Source: Nitrospira sp. SG-bin2
GTDB lineage: Bacteria; Nitrospirota; Nitrospiria; Nitrospirales; Nitrospiraceae
Length of the DNA: 37,556 nucleotides
Assembly: GCA_002083405.1 (NCBI GenBank)
Contig: LVWT01000041.1
Coordinates: 1 to 37,556, forward strand
Reading direction: 5' to 3'
Positions within the stretch are counted from its first letter, which is position 1. Each line of letters begins with the position of its first letter. The position numbers and the translations under genes are program-made. The notes beneath the pieces were generated by a model. It did not search any database, was not told where the DNA came from, and worked only from the letters and a program-made list of their open reading frames with translations. Below, in pieces: positions 30,621 through 37,556 of this stretch.

Positions 30621-32534
30621 CTATTGATAGCTTCTGGTCGTCGGCTGCACGAACTCAAAGCTGAGCGGTTCCTTGTGCAGAATGGGTGGACCATCCTCCC
30701 GATATTCCCACGCAGCGACGTGGGCGAATCGTTCATCGTCACGCTGTGGCTCGCCATCGGCGGTTTGATGCTCCTCTCGGAAGTGCGCTCCGCAAGACTC
30801 CTCCCGATACAGGGCGTCGTGGCAGAGCAGCTCGCCGAACTCGAGGAAGTCCGCTACCCGACCCGCATACTCCAGCTCTTGATTGAACGTTTCTCCAGAC
30901 CCAGGGACCACCACAGTGCGCCAGAATTCTTCGCGCAACGCCGGGATCTCCCGTAGCGCACGATTCAGCCCTGCGTTAGAGCGTGCCATCCCACAGTAAT
31001 CCCACAATATTTTCCCCAGCTCCCGATGGAACGAGGCAGCCGTTCGATGTCCGCTCGGCTGAAGTAGTGCGTTCAACCTGCCGTTGACACGCTCCACCGC
31101 CGCGCGTGACACGGTGTGATCCGCGGCAGGAGGCGAAATCTTCGTCGTGGCCAGGTAATGTCCGATCGTATAGGGCAGAATGAAATACCCGTCGGCAAGC
31201 CCCTGCATCAGCGAACTGGCACCCAATCGGTTCGCGCCGTGGTCCGCGAAATTTGCCTCGCCGATGACAAAGAGACCGGGGACCGTACTCATAAGATTGT
31301 AATCAACCCAGAGCCCCCCCATCGTATAGTGTGGCGCCGGATAGATGCGCATAGGTGCCTGGTAAGCGTCTTCCCCGGTAATCCGCCGATACATATCGAA
31401 CAGATTGCCGTACCGCTCGCGCACGACATCGGACCCTTGCTGTTCAATGACGTCGCTGAAATCCAAATAGACCCCTTGGCCGCCCGGCCCGACTCCCCGC
31501 CCCTCATCACACAGCGATTTGACGGCACGAGAGGCAACGTCTCGGGGCACCAGGTTGCCGAAACCCGGGTAGCGGCGTTCCAAGAAATAGTCCCGCTCAG
31601 AAGAGGGGATCGTGCCCGGAGGTCGTCTGTCCGACGGCATGGCCGGCACCCAGAGCCGCCCGTCGTTCCGGAGAGACTCGGACATCAGCGTCAGTTTGGC
31701 CTGCTGTGTTTCAGCCGGCGGGATCGCCGTGGGATGGATCTGCGTGAAGCAGGGATTGGCGAAGGCGGCGCCTTGTTTCCACGCGCGGTACGTCGCGGTC
31801 ACGTTGCTCCCGCTCGCATTCGTGGACAGATAATAGACATTGCTGTACCCACCGGTAGCCAACACGACGGCGTGGGCTGTATGGGCCGTAATCCGACCGG
31901 TGACCAAATCGCGGACCACGATCCCTCGCGCATGTCCCTCGTCAATGATTAAATCGAGCATGTCGGTGCGCGGACGCATGGTCACCCGACCACGTTCGAT
32001 TTGCCAGCAGAGCGCGGAGTACGCACCCAAGAGCAACTGTTGTCCGGTCTGGCCTCGGCAGTAAAACGTCCGCGACACTTGCACGCCACCGAACGAACGG
32101 TTGGCCAGCTGGCCGCCGTACTCCCTGGCAAAGGGAACACCAAGCGCCACACATTGATCGATAATCTGGGTGCTGACCTGGGCGAGGCGATAGACGTTCG
32201 CCTCCCGCGAACGGAAGTCTCCTCCTTTGATCGTATCGTAGAAAAGCCGCGCGACGCTATCCCCGTCGTCCTGATAATTTTTTGCCGCATTGATCCCACC
32301 TTGTGCCGCAATACTGTGGGCACGGCGCGGGCTGTCCTGGAAACAGAAACATTCCACCTCATAACCGAGTTGCCCCAAGGTAGAGGCCGCACTGGCACCA
32401 GCCAAACCGGTACCGACAACGATGATCTTGATCCGGCGCTTATTGGCGGGGCTTACAAGCTTTTCACTGAACCGGCGTCGGTCCCATTTGGCCTCCAACG
32501 GCCCGGAGGGAATCTTGGCATCGAGTCTCGTCAT
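30621..32534 (-). CDS. sdhA: Succinate dehydrogenase/fumarate reductase flavoprotein subunit
   Basis: A 637-residue subunit A. The FAD-binding fold IIVVGTGLAGASAASTLGQL (38-57) is followed by RRAHSIAAQGGINA, where H73 fits the covalent FAD site. Catalytic-region motifs are HPTAIPP, HYTMGGLWVD, and NRLGASSLMQGLADGYF near the C-terminal third. Sequence style and length match B-type complex II rather than E. coli SdhA. It oxidises succinate or reduces fumarate. ATG 32534 overlaps the sdhC stop by 4 nt. The N-terminal 35 residues ahead of the FAD fold are longer than usual in some homologues. Confidence 0.96.
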   Translation of the reverse strand: MTRLDAKIPSGPLEAKWDRRRFSEKLVSPANKRRIKIIVVGTGLAGASAASTLGQLGYEVECFCFQDSPRRAHSIAAQGGINAAKNYQDDGDSVARLFYDTIKGGDFRSREANVYRLAQVSTQIIDQCVALGVPFAREYGGQLANRSFGGVQVSRTFYCRGQTGQQLLLGAYSALCWQIERGRVTMRPRTDMLDLIIDEGHARGIVVRDLVTGRITAHTAHAVVLATGGYSNVYYLSTNASGSNVTATYRAWKQGAAFANPCFTQIHPTAIPPAETQQAKLTLMSESLRNDGRLWVPAMPSDRRPPGTIPSSERDYFLERRYPGFGNLVPRDVASRAVKSLCDEGRGVGPGGQGVYLDFSDVIEQQGSDVVRERYGNLFDMYRRITGEDAYQAPMRIYPAPHYTMGGLWVDYNLMSTVPGLFVIGEANFADHGANRLGASSLMQGLADGYFILPYTIGHYLATTKISPPAADHTVSRAAVERVNGRLNALLQPSGHRTAASFHRELGKILWDYCGMARSNAGLNRALREIPALREEFWRTVVVPGSGETFNQELEYAGRVADFLEFGELLCHDALYREESCGAHFREEHQTADGEPQRDDERFAHVAAWEYREDGPPILHKEPLSFEFVQPTTRSYQ

Positions 32535-33208
32535 GCGCGCACAATTCCAAAAAAGATGGCAAAGATAATCGCCAGATTGCCGAATACAACTAATACTGCA
32601 ACCGCCGGTCCGGCCGCTTTGAACAGGCGGTTGAAGGCCGCATGCTCAATCCCCAGCGTCTGCAAGCTGCCGGATACTGCATGGCTCAGATGCACACCCA
32701 GAGCAAGTTGCCCGACGAGATAGATCACGACATAAAGAGGGTTCTGAAAGGCATGAACAACCTTGCCATAGACATCGGCATGGCCTCCTGCATCCAATCG
32801 ATTATTACCTGACGGATCGGTGAGTCCCGCTGTGAGATGCAGGAGATGAAACACGACAAAAACCAACAACACACTGCCGGTGAGCGCCATCGTGCGGGAG
32901 GCCACGGACGCGTGCCGATATTCACGGAGGGCATAGCCCGCCGGGCGGGCGCGTCGATTGCGCAGAGCCAACTGAATCGCCAAGGCAATGTGGAAGATCG
33001 CGACGCCAAGCAGCCCAATCCGCGCAGCCCAGAGAAACATCGGCATATCGCGCAACATCGCAGCATAACTATTGAGCGCGTCGGGCCCCTCAAAGACTTG
33101 CAGATTGCCGAGCATGTGGAACACAACAAATCCGACAAGCCCCAGGCCTGTCAGGGATACGACCACTCTGCTGCCCAATGATGACCGAAACCAGCCGACA
33201 CGCTGCAT
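32531..33208 (-). CDS. sdhC: Succinate dehydrogenase cytochrome b558-type subunit
   Basis: A 225-residue membrane anchor with five predicted helices. Conserved histidines in helices (FVVFHMLGNLQ, GVAIFHIALAIQ, VFHLLHLT, LALGVHLSHAVSGSLQTLG) fit two haem b groups, as in the Bacillus subtilis type with a single fused anchor (no SdhD). It carries the quinone site. It is the first gene of sdhCAB; a G-rich stretch just before ATG 33208 can act as ribosome site. The upstream gap 33209-33472 contains no clear promoter or gene. Confidence 0.93.
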   Translation of the reverse strand: MQRVGWFRSSLGSRVVVSLTGLGLVGFVVFHMLGNLQVFEGPDALNSYAAMLRDMPMFLWAARIGLLGVAIFHIALAIQLALRNRRARPAGYALREYRHASVASRTMALTGSVLLVFVVFHLLHLTAGLTDPSGNNRLDAGGHADVYGKVVHAFQNPLYVVIYLVGQLALGVHLSHAVSGSLQTLGIEHAAFNRLFKAAGPAVAVLVVFGNLAIIFAIFFGIVRA

Positions 33209-33472
33209 CGTCCCCCGATCCTCGCGCCACGAACTACCGCCGCCTCACACTACGGTGCCCGCCGTATTCTTACTCCATATGTACTCTGCTTGCACTGAGA
33301 CCTCAAGGGGAGCCGCTCTACTTCGCTCCTCTCGGAATTCGCGATCATACACAGTTACAGCGATTGCCATTGGGGGAATCCGGCCGGACGTGTGAGAAGA
33401 ACCACTCTGGCTGGAGCAGGCGGAGTGCCGATCGGGGGGGGGCATGCCTTAATTGCACACGAAACAACTCGC

Positions 33473-34729
33473 CTACAGAGAATCCTCCGGGTCCGGCGGA
33501 AGTGGAGTGATCCGCTGGACTTGCGGTTCAACCAAATCACGCGCGTTTGGCCCGGTAATGATCGGGTCGAGTACCATGACGCAATTCCGCCCGGATTCTT
33601 TGGCGGCGTACAGAGCTTTGTCCGCTTGATCAATCAATTCTAGCGGGGTATCCGCTCCCAGCTTCGTGGAAGATATCCCGCAACTCACCGTCATCGCCAG
33701 CTTGAACGACGTGCGTACCCGATCCCCTGCTTCTCCTTCGATGCGAATTCGAAGCCGTTCTGCCATCTCAGCAGCTTCAGCCAACGTCGTGCGCGGAAGC
33801 ACCAGACAGAATTCCTCTCCCCCATAACGACCGACGATATCTGTCAACCGCACCGCACTGCACAGACAGGCAGCGACTGCTTGGAGGGCTTGATCCCCGA
33901 CCATATGCCCGAATTGATCGTTCACGCTTTTGAAATGATCGATATCGACCATCACACAGCAAAGCTCGACGCCCTGTTCACGACTTTCCGCAAACGCCGT
34001 TTCAAGGCTCACGTACACAGCCCGGCGATTGAGGCACCCCGTCAGTGAATCGCGAGAAGCCAACCGTTCCAGCTCCGTATTCTTGAGGGAAATCTCCGCT
34101 TGAGCCGCATCAAGATCCGCCACGGTTCGCACCAAGCACTGATTCAGATGCGTCAGTCGATCGTTCGTGCGCTGCAGTTCTGCCGTGCGTTCCTCAACGA
34201 GCTGATTTAATTCGCTCAGCTGTTTGCTTACCTGATGAGCCAGACTCCATTTTCGGCAGAGTGCGCTCGCTAGCTGCAACACTTCAACGCTGCTGAACGG
34301 TTTTTGGAGGATGAGCAGCTTGTCGTTTCGACCGAGTCGACGCCGGATCTCATCCCACGGCTGATCGGAGTAGGCCGTGCAGATAACCACCTGTAGCGCT
34401 GGGTCCTCTTTCCAAAGACGTTCAACCGTCTCCAGCCCATCCCACCCGGTCGGCATCCTCATGTCGATAAATCCCACGGAATATGGCCGGCCTTCCTTCA
34501 GTGCTGACTGCACCATGGTGAGGGCGCGCTGCCCCTGATCGACACAGTCCAGCACAAACCGTTCGGACTCCTGCAAGGGTTGCGGGCTACCGAACAGAGC
34601 AGCCCGCGCTTGATCGAGGTTCGCCTCGCGGATATCTGAGTGAAACACTTTATTGAAATCATCATGGATGGCATGGTTGTCATCGACGACGAGAATCCGC
34701 CGATTGTTCATCATTTCCTGATTTGTCAT
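33473..34729 (-). CDS. Response regulator with GGDEF diguanylate cyclase domain
   Basis: A 418-residue cytoplasmic protein. The N-terminal receiver domain starts RRILVVDD and has the phospho-acceptor D89 in FIDMRMP, with Lys in LILQKPFS. A coiled coil (about 165-222) leads to the GGDEF domain: DSLTGCLNRR, DIDHFKSVND, and the active site RYGGEEF (GGEEF 303-307). The inhibitory site RLTD (294-297) lies exactly five residues before it. It should make c-di-GMP when phosphorylated and be limited by product. The receiver is longer than usual between its first strand and D89. Its ATG overlaps the kinase stop by 4 nt, so the kinase is the probable cognate partner. Confidence 0.94.
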   Translation of the reverse strand: MTNQEMMNNRRILVVDDNHAIHDDFNKVFHSDIREANLDQARAALFGSPQPLQESERFVLDCVDQGQRALTMVQSALKEGRPYSVGFIDMRMPTGWDGLETVERLWKEDPALQVVICTAYSDQPWDEIRRRLGRNDKLLILQKPFSSVEVLQLASALCRKWSLAHQVSKQLSELNQLVEERTAELQRTNDRLTHLNQCLVRTVADLDAAQAEISLKNTELERLASRDSLTGCLNRRAVYVSLETAFAESREQGVELCCVMVDIDHFKSVNDQFGHMVGDQALQAVAACLCSAVRLTDIVGRYGGEEFCLVLPRTTLAEAAEMAERLRIRIEGEAGDRVRTSFKLAMTVSCGISSTKLGADTPLELIDQADKALYAAKESGRNCVMVLDPIITGPNARDLVEPQVQRITPLPPDPEDSL

Positions 34730-36642
34730 GCGACAGCCTCCGCTAGAGTCGGCGGGAGATCGAGCGTAAAGGTCGCGCCGTGTCCTTCTCCCTCACTATG
34801 AGCTTGAATGGATCCGCCAAGACTCTTGGCAGAGATGGCAGCGCTGTGAAGCCCGAGGCCTCGTCCAGCCTTTCTGGTTGTAAAGCCCTGAGCGAACAAA
34901 CGAGGGATATTCTCAGCCGCGATGCCGCATCCGGTATCGGCCACCTCAAATCTCACCGATCGGTGACGGTCCTGCACCATACCGACTCGCAAACTGAGCT
35001 GATGCGCCCGGCCCGGATATTCCACCATGGCATTTCTCGCATTCGTGATCACGTTCACCAATATCTGTAGGACTTGATGCCGATCCGTCATAATTCTTGG
35101 AACAGGGCGGTATTCCCGTATCACCTCGATTCGATACTGCTCTAGTTCCGGCATCGCGATAAACAAGGCTTGCTCCATCAATTCCTCAGCAAGCGCCGAC
35201 TCAAGAACATTCCCTACGCGCGTGACATCTGTTGGTACCGTGATCACTTGCTTGAGGTGGTCAACCTGTTTCATGAGAGCGTCAAGCTCATTCTGGATAG
35301 TTTGGTGATTTCCACTCAGAGATTCAGCGACTAAACTCAAGTACGCAGGAATCTGTCTCCCCTTTTGATCGGCGGTTAAAAACTGGCACAGGTTGTCTTG
35401 ATGCTCATGAAACATTGACGCAATACGGCAGACATCCTCGACTCCCGGTTTCTTCACGGTCTTCAACAAGGTATCCGTCGAAACGTTGATGCTGTTGAGC
35501 ACATTCCCGGCGTTATGCAGCACGCTCGATGCCACATCCGCCATGCCGGCTTGCCGGGATGCCTGCATGAGCTCCTGATAGAGCCTTTCTTTTTCCGTCT
35601 CAGCCTTTTTTCGTTGATTGATCTCGACAGAAAGATTCGCATTCATGGTCTCTAGTTCTTGGTTCTTCTTCAGAATTTGGCCGCGCGAGGACTCCAACTC
35701 GTTGTTCGCTTCTTTGAGTCGTGAATTCGCACGATCCAATTCGGTGACATCATGGAAAGAAACCAGAGCTCCTCTCACCGTAGATCCATCGTCCATAATC
35801 GGAACTACATTCACGATGAATTTTCTCAGGTCACTCTCCGGGGAATCCAGGAGTAAGAAGACGTTATCTTGCGGCTGTTTCGCCATGATCGCTCTCGTCC
35901 AGGGATACTCTCCTGTCTGATGGGCCGACGATGCGGCAGTCTTCCAGGTGAGAGCGCCCAGGTCTGACCCAATCAACGACGTGACCGGCTGGCCTGCGGC
36001 TTCACAGAACGCATCATTCGCCAAAACAATGAGATCCTGCGTGTCAATCATGACCACACCTTGTGTGAGCGCATCCAGCGCCGCTTTTACGCGAGTCGGA
36101 ACGACTCTGGACGGATCGAGTTGACGCAGCGTGCGTTTCATGAAAAAGAGGTACCCTAGAAATCCTACTCCGCTGACAAATCCAAGAAATCGCACCCACG
36201 GGTCCGTGAGGAACCAGTGAAGCCAAGACTCGTCGGCTTGTCGAAACGCAATCTGCAGCACACCCCATGGCTGTTCACCGGCAAAGATCGGAACCTGGAA
36301 AAAATTGAGTGTAGACTCTTCCCCTGGTGGCTGCACCCATACCTGAGTATGTTCGCCGATCTGTGCCAGGACCGACCCGTCTTTTTTAAGGAGCGCGAGC
36401 GACAGGATCTCCCGGTTTCGCTTGGCTAATTCCCCCATCGCAAACTTCACTATCTCGATCTGGTTGCGTTCAGCTAGCGCTGAGTACTGGACCGCTAACG
36501 ATTCCGAAAGACTTTGACGGAACTCAAGGATCTGACGTTCTTGGTTCGGCACCAAGTCTACAAGCGAATCCCCTGCCAATATGACACTGACCGTCAGACT
36601 GACCAGGCCAAAACTGATCCAGACTAAGGGTGTCATTCGCAT
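34726..36642 (-). CDS. PAS sensor histidine kinase
   Basis: A 638-residue membrane kinase. TM1 is at about 6-24, followed by a periplasmic sensor region (25-149), TM2 (about 150-168), a PAS domain (about 185-300: ALTQGVVMIDTQDLIVLAND, then a FHDVTELDRAN end) and a coiled coil (305-365). The H-box variant GMADVASSVLHNAGNVLNS has H376. The ATPase domain has NVITNARNAM, DTGCGI and FTTRKAGRGLGLHSA. It should sense an external cue, possibly through the periplasmic segment, and phosphorylate the overlapping REC-GGDEF protein. GGGAG lies about 11 nt before ATG 36642. No promoter was recognised in 36643-36905. Confidence 0.94.
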   Translation of the reverse strand: MRMTPLVWISFGLVSLTVSVILAGDSLVDLVPNQERQILEFRQSLSESLAVQYSALAERNQIEIVKFAMGELAKRNREILSLALLKKDGSVLAQIGEHTQVWVQPPGEESTLNFFQVPIFAGEQPWGVLQIAFRQADESWLHWFLTDPWVRFLGFVSGVGFLGYLFFMKRTLRQLDPSRVVPTRVKAALDALTQGVVMIDTQDLIVLANDAFCEAAGQPVTSLIGSDLGALTWKTAASSAHQTGEYPWTRAIMAKQPQDNVFLLLDSPESDLRKFIVNVVPIMDDGSTVRGALVSFHDVTELDRANSRLKEANNELESSRGQILKKNQELETMNANLSVEINQRKKAETEKERLYQELMQASRQAGMADVASSVLHNAGNVLNSINVSTDTLLKTVKKPGVEDVCRIASMFHEHQDNLCQFLTADQKGRQIPAYLSLVAESLSGNHQTIQNELDALMKQVDHLKQVITVPTDVTRVGNVLESALAEELMEQALFIAMPELEQYRIEVIREYRPVPRIMTDRHQVLQILVNVITNARNAMVEYPGRAHQLSLRVGMVQDRHRSVRFEVADTGCGIAAENIPRLFAQGFTTRKAGRGLGLHSAAISAKSLGGSIQAHSEGEGHGATFTLDLPPTLAEAVA

Positions 36643-36850
36643 GACAATTTCGACTCCCTCACACAGCTTGCCTTTTCCCCTTGATGGGCCTCTCCAAAAG
36701 CTTCACCACCTGGATCCGTATCGAGATAGAAAAACAAATCTTGACCGCGCACCCAGATACAATAATAAACTCACAAGTCTTTGATTCTCATAAGAGAACT
36801 TAGCAAAGACCCGTCGTTTCCCGTAACTAATTCTTGTTTTTAGCAAAGTG

Positions 36851-36867
36851 GCTGAGCTTTACTCAGC
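36851..36867. other. Small hairpin in the gap behind the large surface-protein gene
   Basis: GCTGAG (36851-36856) pairs with CTCAGC (36862-36867). There is no T-run on either side. It is the only structure I see in the gap 36643-36905 and could mark the 3' end of the gene at the right edge. Confidence 0.3.
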
Positions 36868-36905
36868 AGGTAGGGGAGTAGTTGCTTATCGAATTCGGTT
36901 CGGCA

Positions 36906-37556
36906 TCAATCGTTTGGCGACTTCGGTTTTTCGACTTGACCTTTCTCCTGTGGCTTAGTTGGCCTCACGGATGATTTCAGAACCCGATCAATACCACGGA
37001 ATTGCTTAGCTTCCTGTTCATGCTCCGCTTGTACCTCGTGATCGCGTTTCCGTCGATCTCGATTATTCGCCTTTAGTATGGGCAACGGGTCAAAACGGCG
37101 CCACGCCGGCATCGAAACGAGAAAACTCGTCACCAAAGCTCCTCCGCGTATGATCCACGCCAGGAAGCCAGCAGAGAGGACCATCCCGGTGAGTAACGTG
37201 AGCCGTCCAATAAGGTGGGTCTGACGTTCACGCTCTTCTATCTCTCGATCGAGATCGTCCGCCATCTTGGTTAAACGCTCAGCTAACTTATGGCCCACGG
37301 CCAGCATTTTCTTAACCGGAATCGAAAGCGGTTCAACCCAAAGAGGCATCGGCTCCTGGATCGCGATATCCGGATTCTCCGCTCTGACATTGTTTTTGCT
37401 CGCCAGTGCTACTCGTTTCACCAGTTCATCAGGTACCCCCTCCGTCTGAATATGCACCGGTGGAGGCTGCAACACCGGCGGTTTGATCCCCGTGGAACCT
37501 GGCCCTGGCCCGGGGCCTGGGATAGGACCGGGACCTGGATCAATGGGCGGGGGGGG
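36906..37556 (-). CDS. C-terminal end of a large proline-rich, membrane-anchored protein (5' partial)
   Basis: The frame is open from the right edge (37556) to a stop at 36906, about 216 residues. The visible N-terminal part is a Pro/Gly linker (PPPPIDPGPGPIPGPGPGPG). A helical region follows (about 75-100, with MADDLDREIEERERQ), then one membrane helix (LTLLTGMVLSAGFLAWII), RGGALVTSFLVSMPAWRRFD and a charged tail. A segment with W..RGGAL, S.P.WR and DPLP resembles, from memory, the C-terminal anchor of giant repeat-rich (Ig/cadherin-like, DUF4347-type) proteins. If so, most of a very large surface gene lies outside the window. GTG 37475 is an internal codon, not the start. Confidence 0.65.
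   Translation of the reverse strand, partial: PPPPIDPGPGPIPGPGPGPGSTGIKPPVLQPPPVHIQTEGVPDELVKRVALASKNNVRAENPDIAIQEPMPLWVEPLSIPVKKMLAVGHKLAERLTKMADDLDREIEERERQTHLIGRLTLLTGMVLSAGFLAWIIRGGALVTSFLVSMPAWRRFDPLPILKANNRDRRKRDHEVQAEHEQEAKQFRGIDRVLKSSVRPTKPQEKGQVEKPKSPND

Noticed and set aside
33441..33448. Run of G (about eight) before the GGDEF gene end, considered as a phase-variable tract
   Set aside because: It lies outside coding sequence and away from any promoter that I can identify.
33178..33510. Plus-strand frames upstream of sdhC
   Set aside because: Low-quality translations crossing the sdhC start and the GGDEF gene end, with no ribosome site.

Overview
The window (about 37.6 kb, moderately GC-rich) looks like a stretch of chromosome from a Gram-negative, LPS-making bacterium. 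The gene set and the style of the intergenic repeats suggest Nitrospirota, probably Nitrospira-like. That is an inference from gene content (heptose genes gmhA and rfaE2, mfd followed by two parvulins, B-type sdhCAB, SbtA-type bicarbonate carrier, protoglobin), because there is no rRNA in the window. No rRNA, tRNA, CRISPR array or intact transposase was seen.

Region 1 (1-3.0 kb) holds an SbtA-family Na+/bicarbonate carrier between two direct copies of a 69-bp hairpin repeat, with apparent gene stumps on both outer sides. It is followed on the minus strand by a protoglobin closely resembling archaeal protoglobins and a YbgC-type thioesterase. Region 2 (3.4-9.5 kb) is the accessory, defence-like part. 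It contains a 1191-residue protein with an Mrr-like nuclease domain, an SF2 helicase and eight tandem helicase-associated (HA) repeats. Divergent from it is a small PD-(D/E)XK nuclease, and next to that an orphan CARF protein of the Cas02710 family with no cas genes or CRISPR nearby.

Region 3 (9.5-20.9 kb) is mostly plus-strand core genes: NfeD plus stomatin, gmhA, a deoxyhypusine-synthase-like protein, a SprT-like protease, a DinB-like polymerase, rfaE2, mfd, a parvulin lipoprotein and surA. The themes are heptose for LPS, DNA repair and outer-membrane protein folding. Region 4 (20.9-29.6 kb) has engB, mtgA, a tightly overlapping trio (unknown, isoaspartyl peptidase, VOC protein), dtd, murJ-ogt, a DUF3703 protein, a bactofilin, a small unknown and a zinc-ribbon PilZ protein. 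Region 5 (29.7-37.6 kb) has sdhCAB, a PAS histidine kinase overlapping a REC-GGDEF response regulator, and the C-terminal end of a large proline-rich membrane-anchored protein that runs off the window.

Two genome-scale patterns stand out. Several genes (the CARF gene, gmhA, dinB, rfaE2, murJ) have a sigma70-like promoter whose -10 box lies only 6-9 nt before the start codon, which predicts leaderless mRNAs. Several families of non-coding repeats sit in the gaps: hairpins flanking sbtA, a 186-bp element with inverted ends, a degenerate repeat present twice, and CTCACC-type pyrimidine tracts, one of them inside the sdh operon.
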